NCBI RefSeq assembly: GCF_036924595.1
Contig: NZ_JAZHRV010000001.1
Location: 6,138,001-6,202,000, forward strand
Length of the DNA stretch: 64,000 nucleotides
Origin: Bradyrhizobium algeriense
Lineage (GTDB): Bacteria; Pseudomonadota; Alphaproteobacteria; Rhizobiales; Xanthobacteraceae
Direction: 5' to 3'
The notes beneath the pieces are model-generated. The model was not told the origin of the DNA. It saw only the letters and a program-made list of their open reading frames with translations, and ran no database searches. The position numbers were made by a program, and so were the translations under genes. This document shows positions 18,986 to 27,572 of this stretch, piece by piece. Within the stretch, counting starts at the first letter, position 1; each line of letters starts with the position of its first letter.

Positions 18986-20679
18986 CAGGCTGTGTGAAAA
19001 CCCCGTCGATGCTATGATTCTCTTGCTGAATCGGCGGGGGAAGTGATGCGGGGTTTCGTTCAAGGGGCGGATCGCCAGCAGACGACGCTGTTGCCGGAAT
19101 GCCTCGATGATTGGGTCGACGAGGGCAATTCTATTCGCGCGGTCGATGTGTTCGTGGATGCGTTGGAACTGCGCGACCTCGGGTTCGATGGCGTTGATCC
19201 TGCAGCGACCGGCCGGCCGGCGTACCATCCTTCGCCGATGCTCAAGCTTTACATTTACGGCTATCTCAACCGGGTGCAATCGAGCCGGCGGCTGGAGCGC
19301 GAGGCTCGCCGCAATCTCGAGGTGATGTGGCTGACCGGACGGCTCGCGCCGGATCACAAAACCATCGCCGACTTCCGCAAGGACAATGGCGCAGCGATCA
19401 AGAAGGTTTGCGCGCAATTCGTCGAGTTGTGCCGCAAGATGGGCCTGCTGACGAAGGCCAGCGTTGCCATCGACGGCAGCAAGTTCAAGGCCGTGAACAG
19501 TCGCGACAACAACTTTACGCAAGGCAAGATCCAGCGCCGCCAGAAGCAGATCGAAGAGAGCGTGGCGCGCTACATGAGTCAACTGGACACCGCCGACCGC
19601 CAGACTGCCGCAGGAGAAGAGCCGTCGGAAACGGTGCTGCTGACCAAGACGCGGCTTAGGGAAAAGCTGGCGAAGCTCGAAGAAGAAGTGAAACGGCTGG
19701 CCGCGATTGAAAAGGCATTGCTCGCCTCGCCCGACAAGCAGATATCGATGACCGATCCCGATTGCCGCTCGATGGCAACGAGCGGGCGCGGCTCCGGCAT
19801 GGTCGCCTACAACGTACAAAGTGCGGTCGACACCACGAACCATCTGATTGTCGCGCACGAGGTCACCAACGTCGGCACCGATAGATCGCAACTGGCGGCG
19901 ATGGCGCAGGCGGCGAAAGCCGCACTGCGCAGCGATCATTTGGACGTCGTTGCGGATCGGGGCTACTTTAAAGGTGAGGAACTCCTGGTATGCGAACAGG
20001 CCGGGGTCGCGGTGACGCTACCCAAGCGCAAACCTCGGGAGCCAAGTCGGCAGGCCGCTTTGGGAAACCTGATTTTGTTTATTTGGCCAAGGACGACGTC
20101 TATCGCTGCCCGGCTGGCGAAAAGCTGGCGCACCACTTCACCGCTGATGAAGACGGCCAGAAAATGCGGATTTACTTGACGAAGGCGTGCCGCACATGCC
20201 CGTTCAAGGATCAGTGCACAAGGTCCAACGAGCGCCGCATCAAACGCTGGGAACACGAACACGTCGTCGAGGCCGCGCAGATGCGGCTCGATCAGAACCC
20301 GCAAGCCATGCGTGTGCGCCGCGAAACCGTCGAGCATCCGTTCGCCACGCTGAAGATGCGGATGGGGGCGACACACTTTCTAATGAAGCGGTTGCCCAAT
20401 GTCGCGACCGAAATGGCGCTGAACGTACTCGCCTACAACCTCACGCGCGTAATGAACATCGTCGGCATCAAGCCGCTCCTGGTGACAATCCGGGCGTGAA
20501 GAACTCGTGCTGTTATACGCATCGTGTGACCGTTCAGGTCGCTCGGCGTAGCCCGAGGTTGCGCCCGGGTTGACTCCAGACTCGATACAGCAAAAATACG
20601 CTCAGACCGTCGTGTCGACGCGGATCGTTCCCGGTTGCGTGCGGTTTTTGGGGGAGGAAAACCGTTTTTACACAGCCTG
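18986..20679. mobile_element. IS1182-type insertion sequence, 1694 bp
   Basis: The left end CAGGCTGTGTGAAAAC (18986-19001) is inverted at the right end (20664-20679) with one mismatch. The flanking tetranucleotide GGTC occurs on both sides (18982-18985 and 20680-20683), a plausible target duplication. The target is a copy of the interspersed repeat: CTATGGGTC on the left continues as GGTCAAACTGAGAAG on the right. The transposase inside is frameshifted. Confidence 0.82.
19046..20499 (+). pseudogene. IS1182-family transposase, frameshifted
   Basis: The N-terminal frame (19046 to ~20030) carries RGFVQGADRQQTTLLPE, the DUF772-type domain (RPAYHPSPMLKLYIYGYLNR) and the first DDE residues (ASVAIDGSKFKAVNSRDNN; LDVVADRGYFKGEEL). 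The reading then breaks near 20027-20037, and the C-terminal part continues one frame over (TSGAKSAGRFGK, DDVYRCPAGEKL, CRTCPFKDQC, RRETVEHPFATLKMRMG). A single missing base explains it. There is no A-rich slippery run, so I read it as decay rather than programmed frameshifting. GGGGGAAG precedes the ATG. Confidence 0.88.
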
Positions 20680-20804
20680 GGTCAAACTGAGAAGTCCGGG
20701 TGGGTCACCGGGAAGTCGGCTTTGCCTTCAAGAACGGACATCGTCAGACCGGTCCCGTTGGTCCGTTTCGTGCCAATTCCGGACTCATGCACCGCAGCAA
20801 ACGA
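20680..20804. repeat. Interspersed repeat remnant, copy 5 (split by the IS1182 element)
   Basis: This is the right part of the repeat whose left part ends at 18985: GGTCAAACTGAGAAGTCCGG, AACGGACATCGTCAGACCGG, GTCCGTTTCGTGCCAATTCC, GGACTCATGCACCGCAGC. It is the best preserved right half in the window. Confidence 0.7.
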
Positions 20805-20941
20805 CGTGCGTAGGATTGCCGTGATTTTACTCGATGTGCACTTTGACCCAGGTCAATTCTATTGGTGCTTGGGGGCGTATTAATATTTGGTCCTCGCATC
20901 GTAATTAGAGGCTGCGATGCAAGTTTTATCTACAGGAAGCG

Positions 20942-21115
20942 ATGCCCGAGCGCACTTACCTGCTCCTCACGGTCGGGATCATCGCATTGATCTTCATAGT
21001 ATCGATGACAATTCCTTTTGCCTCGATACTGATCGGCGCTGTTCTACTGCGTCACGCTCGATGGAAAGAGATAGTGCTGGTATCGAGCCTGGGCAGTGCG
21101 ACGGGCGGGAACCGC
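20942..21115 (+). pseudogene. Possible N-terminal fragment of a membrane protein
   Basis: After a CAGGAAGCG ribosome binding site, about 56 residues read as two membrane segments (YLLLTVGIIALIFIVSMTIP; FASILIGAVLLRHARW) followed by IVLVSSLGSATGG, reminiscent of VTT/DedA-type proteins. Beyond that the frame stays open to 21496 but is Arg/Ser-rich and overlaps a better-supported gene on the other strand. I read it as a truncated gene; weak call. Confidence 0.3.
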
Positions 21116-21368
21116 CGATTGGTCTTGGCGCTGAAGAGCGGATGGTCGATACGAAAGCGATGGAGGTCGTCGTGGAGGAAGGCGACCGGCTTGTCTAGCT
21201 CTCCATCTCCTCCGAAAGCGATCGAGTTCGCGCAACGCTGGGGCAGACGTATACGCAACTACATTGCGCTCGATTCCAAAGTGCTCGGGATATTGCCGCG
21301 CATACGCGAAGATCGTTCAACTCTACCAATCGAGAGCCAATCGTTCGTCAGCAGCGGCGACGGCGTTT

Positions 21369-21611
21369 TTATCCCCGCATTTTCGTTTCCAGGATTTGGC
21401 TCAATACCAGGAGTGATACTGGCCAAACACCGACCCAAATTCCCAACCGCTCTGCGTGGGCTTCTTGCAAAGCCGCTCTTAAAGCAGGATCGCTAATACT
21501 GGCAAGGACTGGCCTTAGGACTTCAAGCTGTGGCCCAAAGTACCATACCACCCATGCGAACGGGATAGAAATTAGTCCCAACCAAAACAAGACTTGAGGT
21601 AACATTTTCAT
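21369..21611 (-). CDS. Small two-pass membrane protein
   Basis: This 80-aa protein follows a strong AAGGAGGAAAAA ribosome binding site. It has two hydrophobic segments, VLFWLGLISIPFAWVVWYFG (6-25) and LGIWVGVWPVSLLVLSQIL (56-74), joined by a polar stretch (VLRPVLASISDPALRAALQE). I do not recognise the family. The good ribosome binding site and clean topology support a real gene. Confidence 0.6.
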   Translation of the reverse strand: MKMLPQVLFWLGLISIPFAWVVWYFGPQLEVLRPVLASISDPALRAALQEAHAERLGIWVGVWPVSLLVLSQILETKMRG

Positions 21612-21727
21612 TTTTTCCTCCTTGTGTCGCAGAGTCTAGTCATTCAGCGCGAGTGCCTTTGAATGGAGGCCCCTACTAGACCATCTTGCTAGGCTCCTCG
21701 CTGTGCCGTCGTGGTGCTGCGTCTTCT

Positions 21728-21863
21728 CAGTTTGACCGGAGCCGTTGCCGGAACGCCGCGAGCCGCTTTTTCAATTCCGGATCTCCCTCCGGGAGGGCGA
21801 TTGACGCCAATCCGGCGCGGCTGCAGCGCCGTCGAGCAGCGTGATGAACGCGCGTCGTTTCAT
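21728..21863 (-). pseudogene. Remnant of an ABC-transporter substrate-binding protein gene
   Basis: MKRRAFITLLDGAAAAP matches the start of the common rhizobial substrate-binding proteins with MRRREFITLLGGAAAW-type leaders. After a stop, GDPELKKRLAAFRQRL resembles the DDPEAQARVAAFRQGL motif of the same family. Only these shreds remain. They lie where the missing 3' end of the bacterioferritin gene should be. The rest of the 21612-21942 gap has nothing else. Confidence 0.45.
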
Positions 21864-21942
21864 TCGCACCTGGTCGGCCTCTTGTCCTCCAGGGAAAGGA
21901 TAGCACACCTCGGTGGTGCAGGAGACCCTGCGCTGCGGAATT

Positions 21943-22266
21943 TCAACCCGTTGCGGCTTCCTGGTCGAGCGTGCGGGCGGAAATCTCCGCCGCCAGGTCG
22001 CAGTCAAGCACCTCTTTGACGTTCTGACCGATGCGCAGGGGATCGAGCAGTTGCAGGTTCGGGAAACCTTCGAGGAAAATGATTCGCATGACCAGCTTGT
22101 CAGCGTGCTCCATTTCTTCGATCGATTCCTTACGCCACTGCTTGGCCAGATCCTTGTAACCCCAATTGTCGAGCAGCCGGTAGTGCAACCAATATTGGTT
22201 GACCGCGGTCAATTCATGCCGCAGCGCCTTATTTAGAAATTCGACGACCTTTGCATCACCCTTCAT
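21943..22266 (-). pseudogene. bfr: Bacterioferritin, C-terminally truncated
   Basis: The 107-aa reading matches the first two thirds of bacterioferritin (normally ~158 aa), an iron-storing haem protein. Ferroxidase ligands Glu18, Glu51, His54 and Glu94 and the haem ligand Met52 are all at the standard positions. The frame ends after [11 protein letters not shown], so helix D with the last two ferroxidase ligands (Glu127, His130) is absent. A stable cage with normal ferroxidase activity is therefore unlikely. The start at 22266 has ACAGGAGCG upstream. The ferredoxin partner gene lies just upstream on the same strand. Confidence 0.82.
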
Positions 22267-22349
22267 AACCACGCTCCTGTTTTGGCCATGGTTCAGACTC
22301 TAGAAAATTTAGTCTGAACGATGCCACTGGATGGCGGCACCATTGAAGC

Positions 22350-22580
22350 CTAGGGCTGCTTGTCCGCGGGCGCAGCGAGTACGGCGCCGCCATCCGCACG
22401 ACCGACTTTCGCTCCGTCAAAAACCTCGTCCATGATTTCTCGGATGTTGCGGGCGCAGCGACCGCAGCGGGCTCTGCAGCCAAGGCAGCTATAGACATAG
22501 CTGGTGGTTCGGCGCGTCGCAGTGTTGGCGACAGTTCGCACCTCGGTGTCGCTTAGGACGTTGCAGGAACAAACGATCAT
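22350..22580 (-). CDS. bfd: Bacterioferritin-associated ferredoxin (Bfd-like)
   Basis: This 76-aa BFD-like [2Fe-2S] protein donates electrons to bacterioferritin so that stored iron can be released. Cys4 and Cys6 (IVCSCNVLS) pair with Cys39 and Cys42 (CGRC), the CxC...CxxC ligand pattern of Bfd; two more Cys (32, 35) are present. I start it at the ATG at 22580, since longer forms add 21 residues without homology. It is followed 83 bp downstream by the truncated bfr, so its normal partner is broken here. Confidence 0.85.
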   Translation of the reverse strand: MIVCSCNVLSDTEVRTVANTATRRTTSYVYSCLGCRARCGRCARNIREIMDEVFDGAKVGRADGGAVLAAPADKQP

Positions 22581-22650
22581 CGGAAGCCCGCTAGCTCCGT
22601 TCCTTGTCTGCTTTATCGCAGTCACCTTCGGACTTCGGCGCAAATCCCAG

Positions 22651-22746
22651 CGATTTCCGCTCTACCCCGAAGAACGGACATCGGCGACAGCCGATGCGAT
22701 GTCCGTCTCGTGCCAGATTCGGAGACTCATGCACCGCAGCAAACAA
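22651..22746. repeat. Interspersed repeat remnant, copy 6
   Basis: AGCGATTTCCGCTCTACCCC, GAAGAACGGACATCGGCGAC, GATGTCCGTCTCGTGCCAGA and GACTCATGCACCGCAGCAAA. It lies upstream of bfd. The following ~190 bases up to 22938 hold no clear gene. Confidence 0.65.
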
Positions 22747-22938
22747 CTAAAATTATTCGATCACTTCGGCGAACAGAAAATGCGGGATTGTGATCTCGCC
22801 GAATTGGCCCGCGTGAAGAGAGTAGATTTCCCGAAAGCGATTTGCGCATGAGCGACAGAGATCACCCCAAAGCTCTGCGCCCTCTCGTTGACGACGAAGG
22901 TCAATTAAGCGTCCTTTCAGCAGATCGCAGTGGTGAAC

Positions 22939-23541
22939 TCATTCATGGTGTCCGTCCTTGCGGTGCTCGTTCATTGGTTGAAAATGGACGCACAGAAGAC
23001 CTACGTCCTCTGGCTGAATCGGAACACCGAGGAGCAGGCATTCAGCGGCCGAGGGGCCCGTGCTCGGCAGGTTGCCGCACATCTCTCTGCCGAAGTACGT
23101 GCAGTCCTGGCAGACACCGAAGCGCCGATGCGCCCCACTCGTAGCTAGAGTGGACAACACTTGGTGCAGGGCGCGGCGCATCGCAGTTCGCTCTGTCGCG
23201 TCGAGCGAATCCACGGCGCGCACCAGAACTTCGAACGGATCGCGTGCAAGGGCTTTTTTGCCCTTGCTCGTCAGTCGCAGACTTACGCTTCGCCCGTCCG
23301 TCTTGAATGGCTGTCGGACCAAGTACCCGCCCGCTTCAAGCGCCTTAATGGCTTGTGTTGCGGTGCCGCGGGTTGTCGCTTGAAATTCCGCGAATGCCGA
23401 CGGGGTCCGCGAGAACGGGTTGGCACGGGCGAAGAAGCGGAGCGCCATCCATTGGGCCGGACTGAGCTCGCCGTCATAGCCCTCAGCTTGTACGAGCCGT
23501 CCCGCCTGCAGCAGGAGCTCTGCCGTTTCGCGCGCTGACAT
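22939..23541 (-). CDS. MarR-family regulator with C-terminal cysteine cluster
   Basis: This 200-aa protein has a MarR winged-helix domain at residues ~10-130 (LSPAQWMALRFFARANPFS; RGTATQAIKALEAGGYLVRQ; DGRSVSLRLTSKGKKAL). An unusual C-terminal extension follows with cysteines in FGVCQDCTYFGREMCG, SAAECLLLG and GLLCVHFQP. That spacing suggests a metal or iron-sulfur site, or a redox switch, which plain MarR proteins lack. It is divergent from rpoH, and two TTTCGAAA palindromes lie in the shared control region, so it probably represses itself and rpoH. The signal sensed is unknown. Confidence 0.85.
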   Translation of the reverse strand: MSARETAELLLQAGRLVQAEGYDGELSPAQWMALRFFARANPFSRTPSAFAEFQATTRGTATQAIKALEAGGYLVRQPFKTDGRSVSLRLTSKGKKALARDPFEVLVRAVDSLDATERTAMRRALHQVLSTLATSGAHRRFGVCQDCTYFGREMCGNLPSTGPSAAECLLLGVPIQPEDVGLLCVHFQPMNEHRKDGHHE

Positions 23542-23565
23542 GTTTGCCTCTTCGAGATATAATAG

Positions 23566-23620
23566 CGTTTCGAAATTAACTTGACAACCGATTGGATGCA
23601 GATAATTTTGTTTCGAAACT
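23566..23620. promoter_or_regulatory. Divergent marR/rpoH promoter with two TTTCGAAA operators
   Basis: Palindromes GTTTCGAAAT (23567-23576) and GTTTCGAAAC (23610-23619) are 43 bp apart, about four helical turns. Between them lies TTGACA (23581-23586) with TAATTT 16 bases on, a plausible promoter for rpoH. Two identical operators flanking a promoter fit binding by the adjacent MarR protein. Confidence 0.6.
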
Positions 23621-23637
23621 AGTTTGAGGGCTTGATC

Positions 23638-24537
23638 ATGGCCCGCAACGCGGCCCTGCCGATCCTTACAGCCGAACCCGGCCTCACCCGTTATCTTGAG
23701 GAAATCCGGCGGTTCCCGATGTTGGAACGCCGGGAAGAATACATGCTAGCCAAGCGCTGGCGCGAGCACGGCGATCGCGACGCGGCGCACAAGCTGGTTA
23801 CCAGCCATCTGCGGCTCGTGACCAAGATCGCCAGGGACCATCGCGGCTACGGCCTGCCGATCTCCGAGGCGATCTCCGAGGGCAATGTCGGCCTGATGCA
23901 GGCGGTCGAGCGCTTCGAGCCGGAGAAGGGCTTCCGGTTCGCCACGTACGCCGTGTGGTGGATCAAGGCGGCGATCCAGGAATACATCCTGCGCTCGTGG
24001 TCGCTGGTGAAGATGGGCACCACGGCCAACCAGAAGAAGGTGTTCTTCAACCTCCGCAAGGCCCAGAGCAAAATCTCCATCCTCGACGATGGCGATATGC
24101 GGCTGGACCAGGTGAAGATCATCGCCCGGCGGATCGGCGTCACCGAAACGGACGTGATTTGCATGAACCGGCGGCTCGGCGGCGACGCCTCGCTCAACGC
24201 TGCGATCCGCGAGGACGGCGATTCCGGCGAGTGGCAAGACTGGCTGGTGGACGAATCCCCGGACCAGGAGACGACGCTCGCCGCGGGCGAGGAGTTCGAT
24301 AACCGCCGCAAGACGCTGTCCGATGCGCTCACCGTGCTCAACAAGCGCGAGCGGCGCATCTTCGAGACGCGCCGGCTCGCCGAGGAACAGATCACGCTTG
24401 TGGAGCTGGCCGAGGAATTCGGCGTCTCGCGCGAGCGCGTGCGCCAGATCGAGGTGAGCGCCTTCGAGAAGGTGCAGAACGCAGTGAAGCACCCCGTCGC
24501 GGCGATGGCGACCCCGGCGTCTCTACAGGTGCGTTAG
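23638..24537 (+). CDS. rpoH: RNA polymerase sigma-32 factor
   Basis: This 299-aa alternative sigma factor of the RpoH type directs RNA polymerase to heat-shock promoters. Region 1.2/2 begins LTRYLEEIRRFPMLERREE; region 2 contains HLRLVTKIARDHRGYGLP and the -10 recognition segment FATYAVWWIKAAIQEYI. The RpoH box region is recognisable around WSLVKMGTTANQKKVFFNLR. Region 4.2 ends in TLVELAEEFGVSRERVRQIE. Length is normal and all regions are intact. The ATG at 23638 is preferred over the TTG at 23632. Rhizobia commonly carry several rpoH paralogs, and this one is on an island under a divergent Cys-rich MarR regulator, so it probably serves a special stress rather than general heat shock. Confidence 0.93.
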   Translation: MARNAALPILTAEPGLTRYLEEIRRFPMLERREEYMLAKRWREHGDRDAAHKLVTSHLRLVTKIARDHRGYGLPISEAISEGNVGLMQAVERFEPEKGFRFATYAVWWIKAAIQEYILRSWSLVKMGTTANQKKVFFNLRKAQSKISILDDGDMRLDQVKIIARRIGVTETDVICMNRRLGGDASLNAAIREDGDSGEWQDWLVDESPDQETTLAAGEEFDNRRKTLSDALTVLNKRERRIFETRRLAEEQITLVELAEEFGVSRERVRQIEVSAFEKVQNAVKHPVAAMATPASLQVR

Positions 24538-24717
24538 CTTCCAACCCTCTCCCTTGGTGGGAGAAACTGACGATGGACGTGTCGCTATGGGTACGTTTTA
24601 CGGCAACCGAACGACGCGAGAGGGGCGCCGCTCACCGGGTGCTGATCGAGCCCTCGCTCGACGATCCATGCACGGCACTTCGCATCATCGATCGGGCGCC
24701 TAAGCCGCGCACTGCAG

Positions 24718-24954
24718 ATGGAAAGTTATCCGACGTTTCATAACGAAGTCGGGGTGCCGATCGTCCGCATTGGCTGCCGCGAGTTCAAGTGCATTGGGGA
24801 TAAACCGCCACAAGATCACCCACACATCTTCCTCAAGATGGGCGATGCCAGTGAGATCGTCTGCCCCTATTGCTCTACGCTATTCCGCTTCGATCCGAGC
24901 TTGGGCGCACACCAAGCTGATCCGGCAGATTGTGCTTACGGTGACAGGGACTGA
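24718..24954 (+). CDS. Zinc-finger CHCC domain protein
   Basis: This 78-aa protein is of the zf-CHCC (NDUFS6-like) type. The Cys-His-Cys-Cys pattern is visible as FKCIGDKPPQDHPHIFL (Cys and His) followed by EIVCPYCSTLFRF. Alphaproteobacterial members are small zinc-binding proteins, some linked to respiratory complex I assembly; the role here is not determined. The start lacks a clear ribosome binding site. Bases 24538-24717 upstream show no gene. Confidence 0.72.
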   Translation: MESYPTFHNEVGVPIVRIGCREFKCIGDKPPQDHPHIFLKMGDASEIVCPYCSTLFRFDPSLGAHQADPADCAYGDRD

Positions 24955-25194
24955 GTCAAAAAGCAGCAACGCTGCTTCCTTCGTCATGCCGGCCGCAGCC
25001 AACCAGCCTCAGGCGCCATCGTCCCGCAGTTTCGGGGCGGTTCACCATGACCACGAACGATCCGAATTCGGCAGGATGCAAGCCGGCAGGATGCAAGCGT
25101 CACGACGGCCGAAGCTAGAGCTGCGGCAGCAGCGGCAATTTCCACAGGTCTCTTCATGCACGATGCGACTATCTGATTTCGGGGTCGTTCCCGT

Positions 25195-25440
25195 TCAGAC
25201 TGCCGTTCGCAGCCGCCTCATCGTGAACTCGATCCCCCCGCCTGGCAGCTCGCGCCAGTGCTCGACCTCGCTCATGTAGGCCGGCTTCGGGTAGTGATCG
25301 AGGAACTCCCTGACCGTTTGGCGGGCGTCGTCACGGCGCTGGGTGAAGGTCTCTCGCACGAAACCATCGCGGGCGCGGTGCTGCGCGCGATGATCGCGCA
25401 TCCGGTCCGCCAGCTGACGCGGGGTCTTGAGCCCTGCCAT
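25195..25440 (-). CDS. Small conserved hypothetical protein
   Basis: This 81-aa protein is read from the ATG at 25440, which has ATGGAG upstream; longer in-frame forms have no ribosome binding site. It is Arg-rich and helical (LADRMRDHRAQHRARDGFV; RRDDARQTVREFLDHYPK), ending in EVEHWRELPGGGIEFTMRRL. I recall similar short proteins in Bradyrhizobium without a known role. It has no signal peptide. Confidence 0.55.
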   Translation of the reverse strand: MAGLKTPRQLADRMRDHRAQHRARDGFVRETFTQRRDDARQTVREFLDHYPKPAYMSEVEHWRELPGGGIEFTMRRLRTAV

Positions 25441-25883
25441 CGCTGCTACTCCATATAAAGCGATGCCTATTAGATTGGTGCGATTCCGGTCCGGGCAAGT
25501 CCGGAGCAACCCATTACTGCAAAGAAAAAGGCGCGCCACGGCACCCCGCAGCACTCCCGAAGCCGGAGAACCTTGATGGAGAGATGCCGCATAAATCCGC
25601 AGCCGAACTTTTGGCCGAGTGCCTTCTTCTGGCGATGGATCCGCACACGCGATGCATTTAGCGCGTTAATTCGCCTGTTCCCTAAAGGAACGGGGCCGAA
25701 TTGGACCTACGGCAGGCTTGATCCGATGCCGACGCGAGCGGGCTTGGCCATTGCCCAAACGCTTATCGCGGCGGTCTAGGGAAGATGGGCGCTGGCAGAT
25801 TGATGCGCTCATGCAGCCCTCGCTTGTAGGAGGCCGGATAAACCACCATATGTTAGTCTTACCCCCGTCTGAGGACCATTCTC
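25441..25883. other. Gap without a supported gene
   Basis: Two open frames (25573-25779 and 25718-26095, plus strand) lack ribosome binding sites and domains. Fragments such as GPNWTYGRLDPMPTRAGLA may be gene debris. No repeat copy is evident. Confidence 0.4.
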
Positions 25884-26135
25884 ATGGTTGTTGCTGGCGG
25901 CGATTACGTCCATTTCGTGGTGGAGTACGGCGGCAAAATCGAAAAGTGCCGGGTAACGGAGACTGCCCTTCTGAACAGAGAGCGTATGAGCAGAAGGGAC
26001 GCAGGCCATGCACAACTCATCGCTATCTTTGTAAGGCACCGAGCCGAGATCGAACATCTCGCTCGCGCGAAGTTGCAGCGGGAGGGGCACTCTGACCGCG
26101 GTGTTGTAGTGACCACTGAGGATCTGAACCCTTGA
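25884..26135 (+). CDS. DUF1488-like protein
   Basis: This 83-aa protein matches the DUF1488 pattern as I recall it: a strand pair at the start (YVHFVVEYGGKIEKCRVTETAL), a central helix with FVRHRAEIEHLARAKLQR, and the closing strand GVVVTTEDLNP. The family is frequent in alpha- and betaproteobacteria and has no known function. The start is the first ATG, with GAGGA 12 bases upstream. Confidence 0.65.
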   Translation: MVVAGGDYVHFVVEYGGKIEKCRVTETALLNRERMSRRDAGHAQLIAIFVRHRAEIEHLARAKLQREGHSDRGVVVTTEDLNP

Positions 26136-26371
26136 TGCAGGCTGGCTGTTCGACGCCAACTCTTGCGCAAGCGACGACGTGGCCACTAGCTGTTGAGCGC
26201 CGTTCGTTTAGGTTATCCGATGAACCGGCTTCGTCCATTGCGGTTATTCCTGCCCCAGTCGATCCATGAGGCGACGGTCAGCCCGTACGTCGCGCACTCG
26301 GCTTTGTTCTGACCCGTGGAGAAGTGTCGGCTACAAGTGGCGCGGGGAAATGAAACAGGAGAGTTCTGTCC

Positions 26372-26740
26372 ATGATCGAGGGGATCAGCGCGGTCACACT
26401 GGGCACCCACGAAATGCCACGAGCTGTCCGGTTCTACGGCGCGCTGGGGTTTGAGGTCCTGCATGGCGGCGAAGGGTCGTCCCTCACCAGCTTTCGAGCA
26501 GGGGCGAGCTTTCTTAACCTCATCGCCCAGCCAGCCGAGCGGCGCTGGTCCTGGTGGGGGCGGGTAATCTTCTACGTTGCCGATGTTGACGCACTTTACG
26601 ACCGTGCGCTCGCAGCGGGATACCAGCCAGCTACCGTGCCCCGCGATGCCGAATGGGGTGAGCGCTTCTTCCACCTAATTGACCCCGACGGCCACGAACT
26701 CAGTTTCGCTCGGCCTTTGCTCCCGGTTTCCGTCCAATAG
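26372..26740 (+). CDS. VOC-family (glyoxalase/bleomycin-resistance-like) protein
   Basis: This 122-aa protein has a single vicinal oxygen chelate domain made of two beta-alpha-beta-beta-beta units: ISAVTLGTHEMPRAVRFYGA at the start, IFYVADVDALYDRALAAGYQ in the middle, and FFHLIDPDGHELSFARPL at the end, including a conserved metal-ligand Glu. Such proteins act as small-molecule lyases, dioxygenases or binding proteins; the substrate here is unknown. ACAGGAGAG lies 8 bases before the ATG. Confidence 0.85.
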   Translation: MIEGISAVTLGTHEMPRAVRFYGALGFEVLHGGEGSSLTSFRAGASFLNLIAQPAERRWSWWGRVIFYVADVDALYDRALAAGYQPATVPRDAEWGERFFHLIDPDGHELSFARPLLPVSVQ

Positions 26741-26822
26741 CAGCTCGAAGCGGCCTCCCATTCCAAGAAGCGCTGGGAGAGCGTATGGTGCTGCGATTAT
26801 CCGCTGAACCTGGGAGGCAATC

Positions 26823-27518
26823 ATGCAATTCAGGACAACCGGACTACTGTTGCTCGGCGCGATGGCGCTTCCCGCCTCCGGGACCGCACAAATCACCCCC
26901 GCTCCACCGGCAATTACACGAACAGTGATCGCCGCAACCAAACTGCCGACCGTCACAGACGTGCCGCTCCATTTCAAAGCAGTGAGCGTCACTCTTCAGC
27001 CGGATGAGAAGAGCGGCGTTTTGGGAGCCAACGGCATCCTCTACCAGATGTCAGGATCGACCGAGGTCGCGCTCGATGGCGAGGCCAAAATGGTCAACGC
27101 CGGAGAGGGGCTGTTCATCGCCGGCGGAAAGACCGCGGCGCTAACGGCGGGCAGCGGAGGGCCATCGACTTTCCTCCACTTCTTCCTCGCGCCCGCCGTG
27201 GACTTGGGTCGGCCTGCCGAGACGGCACCTGCCGCCGTGAGAGAATTGTATCGCACAGCGAATCCGATCCCCGACCTGAAGCCAGGCGGTTATGATCTCA
27301 ATCTCACGCGAGTCACATTTCCGGCGCGGATGCCCTCCAACCCTCCACACCATCGGTCAGGCGCGGCTCTATATTTTATCATCTCCGGCACCGGGGCCAA
27401 CACGGTCGACGGTAAGACAGAAGCAAGGGGACCGGGTTCTTTGATCTATGAACCCTACGGCCTCGTGCACCAATGGGGAAACCCAGGCGACGAGCCGTTG
27501 ATATTCTTGGCCTTCTAG
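26823..27518 (+). CDS. Exported bicupin protein
   Basis: This 231-aa protein starts with a signal peptide (TTGLLLLGAMALPASGTAQ). Two cupin barrels follow: the first around residues 65-115 (GILYQMSGSTEVALDGEAKM), the second around 165-230 (PPHHRSGAALYFIISGTGAN, then YEPYGLVHQWGN). The second keeps the His-rich metal motif, while the first seems to have lost it. CTGGGAGGC precedes the ATG. It lies 82 bp after the VOC gene and may be co-transcribed with it. It is periplasmic by inference; substrate unknown. Confidence 0.8.
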   Translation: MQFRTTGLLLLGAMALPASGTAQITPAPPAITRTVIAATKLPTVTDVPLHFKAVSVTLQPDEKSGVLGANGILYQMSGSTEVALDGEAKMVNAGEGLFIAGGKTAALTAGSGGPSTFLHFFLAPAVDLGRPAETAPAAVRELYRTANPIPDLKPGGYDLNLTRVTFPARMPSNPPHHRSGAALYFIISGTGANTVDGKTEARGPGSLIYEPYGLVHQWGNPGDEPLIFLAF

Positions 27519-27572
27519 CTACCGACGGGCGGCCAACAGTGTCATGCCCGCATTCCACTCCTGGAGGGCGCG

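Noticed and set aside
20030..20040. Programmed frameshift in the IS1182 transposase
   Set aside because: The junction has no A-rich slippery run and a single-base loss accounts for it.
20942..21496. Full 184-residue membrane protein
   Set aside because: Only the first ~56 residues look like a protein; the rest is Arg/Ser-rich and opposes a gene with a strong ribosome binding site.
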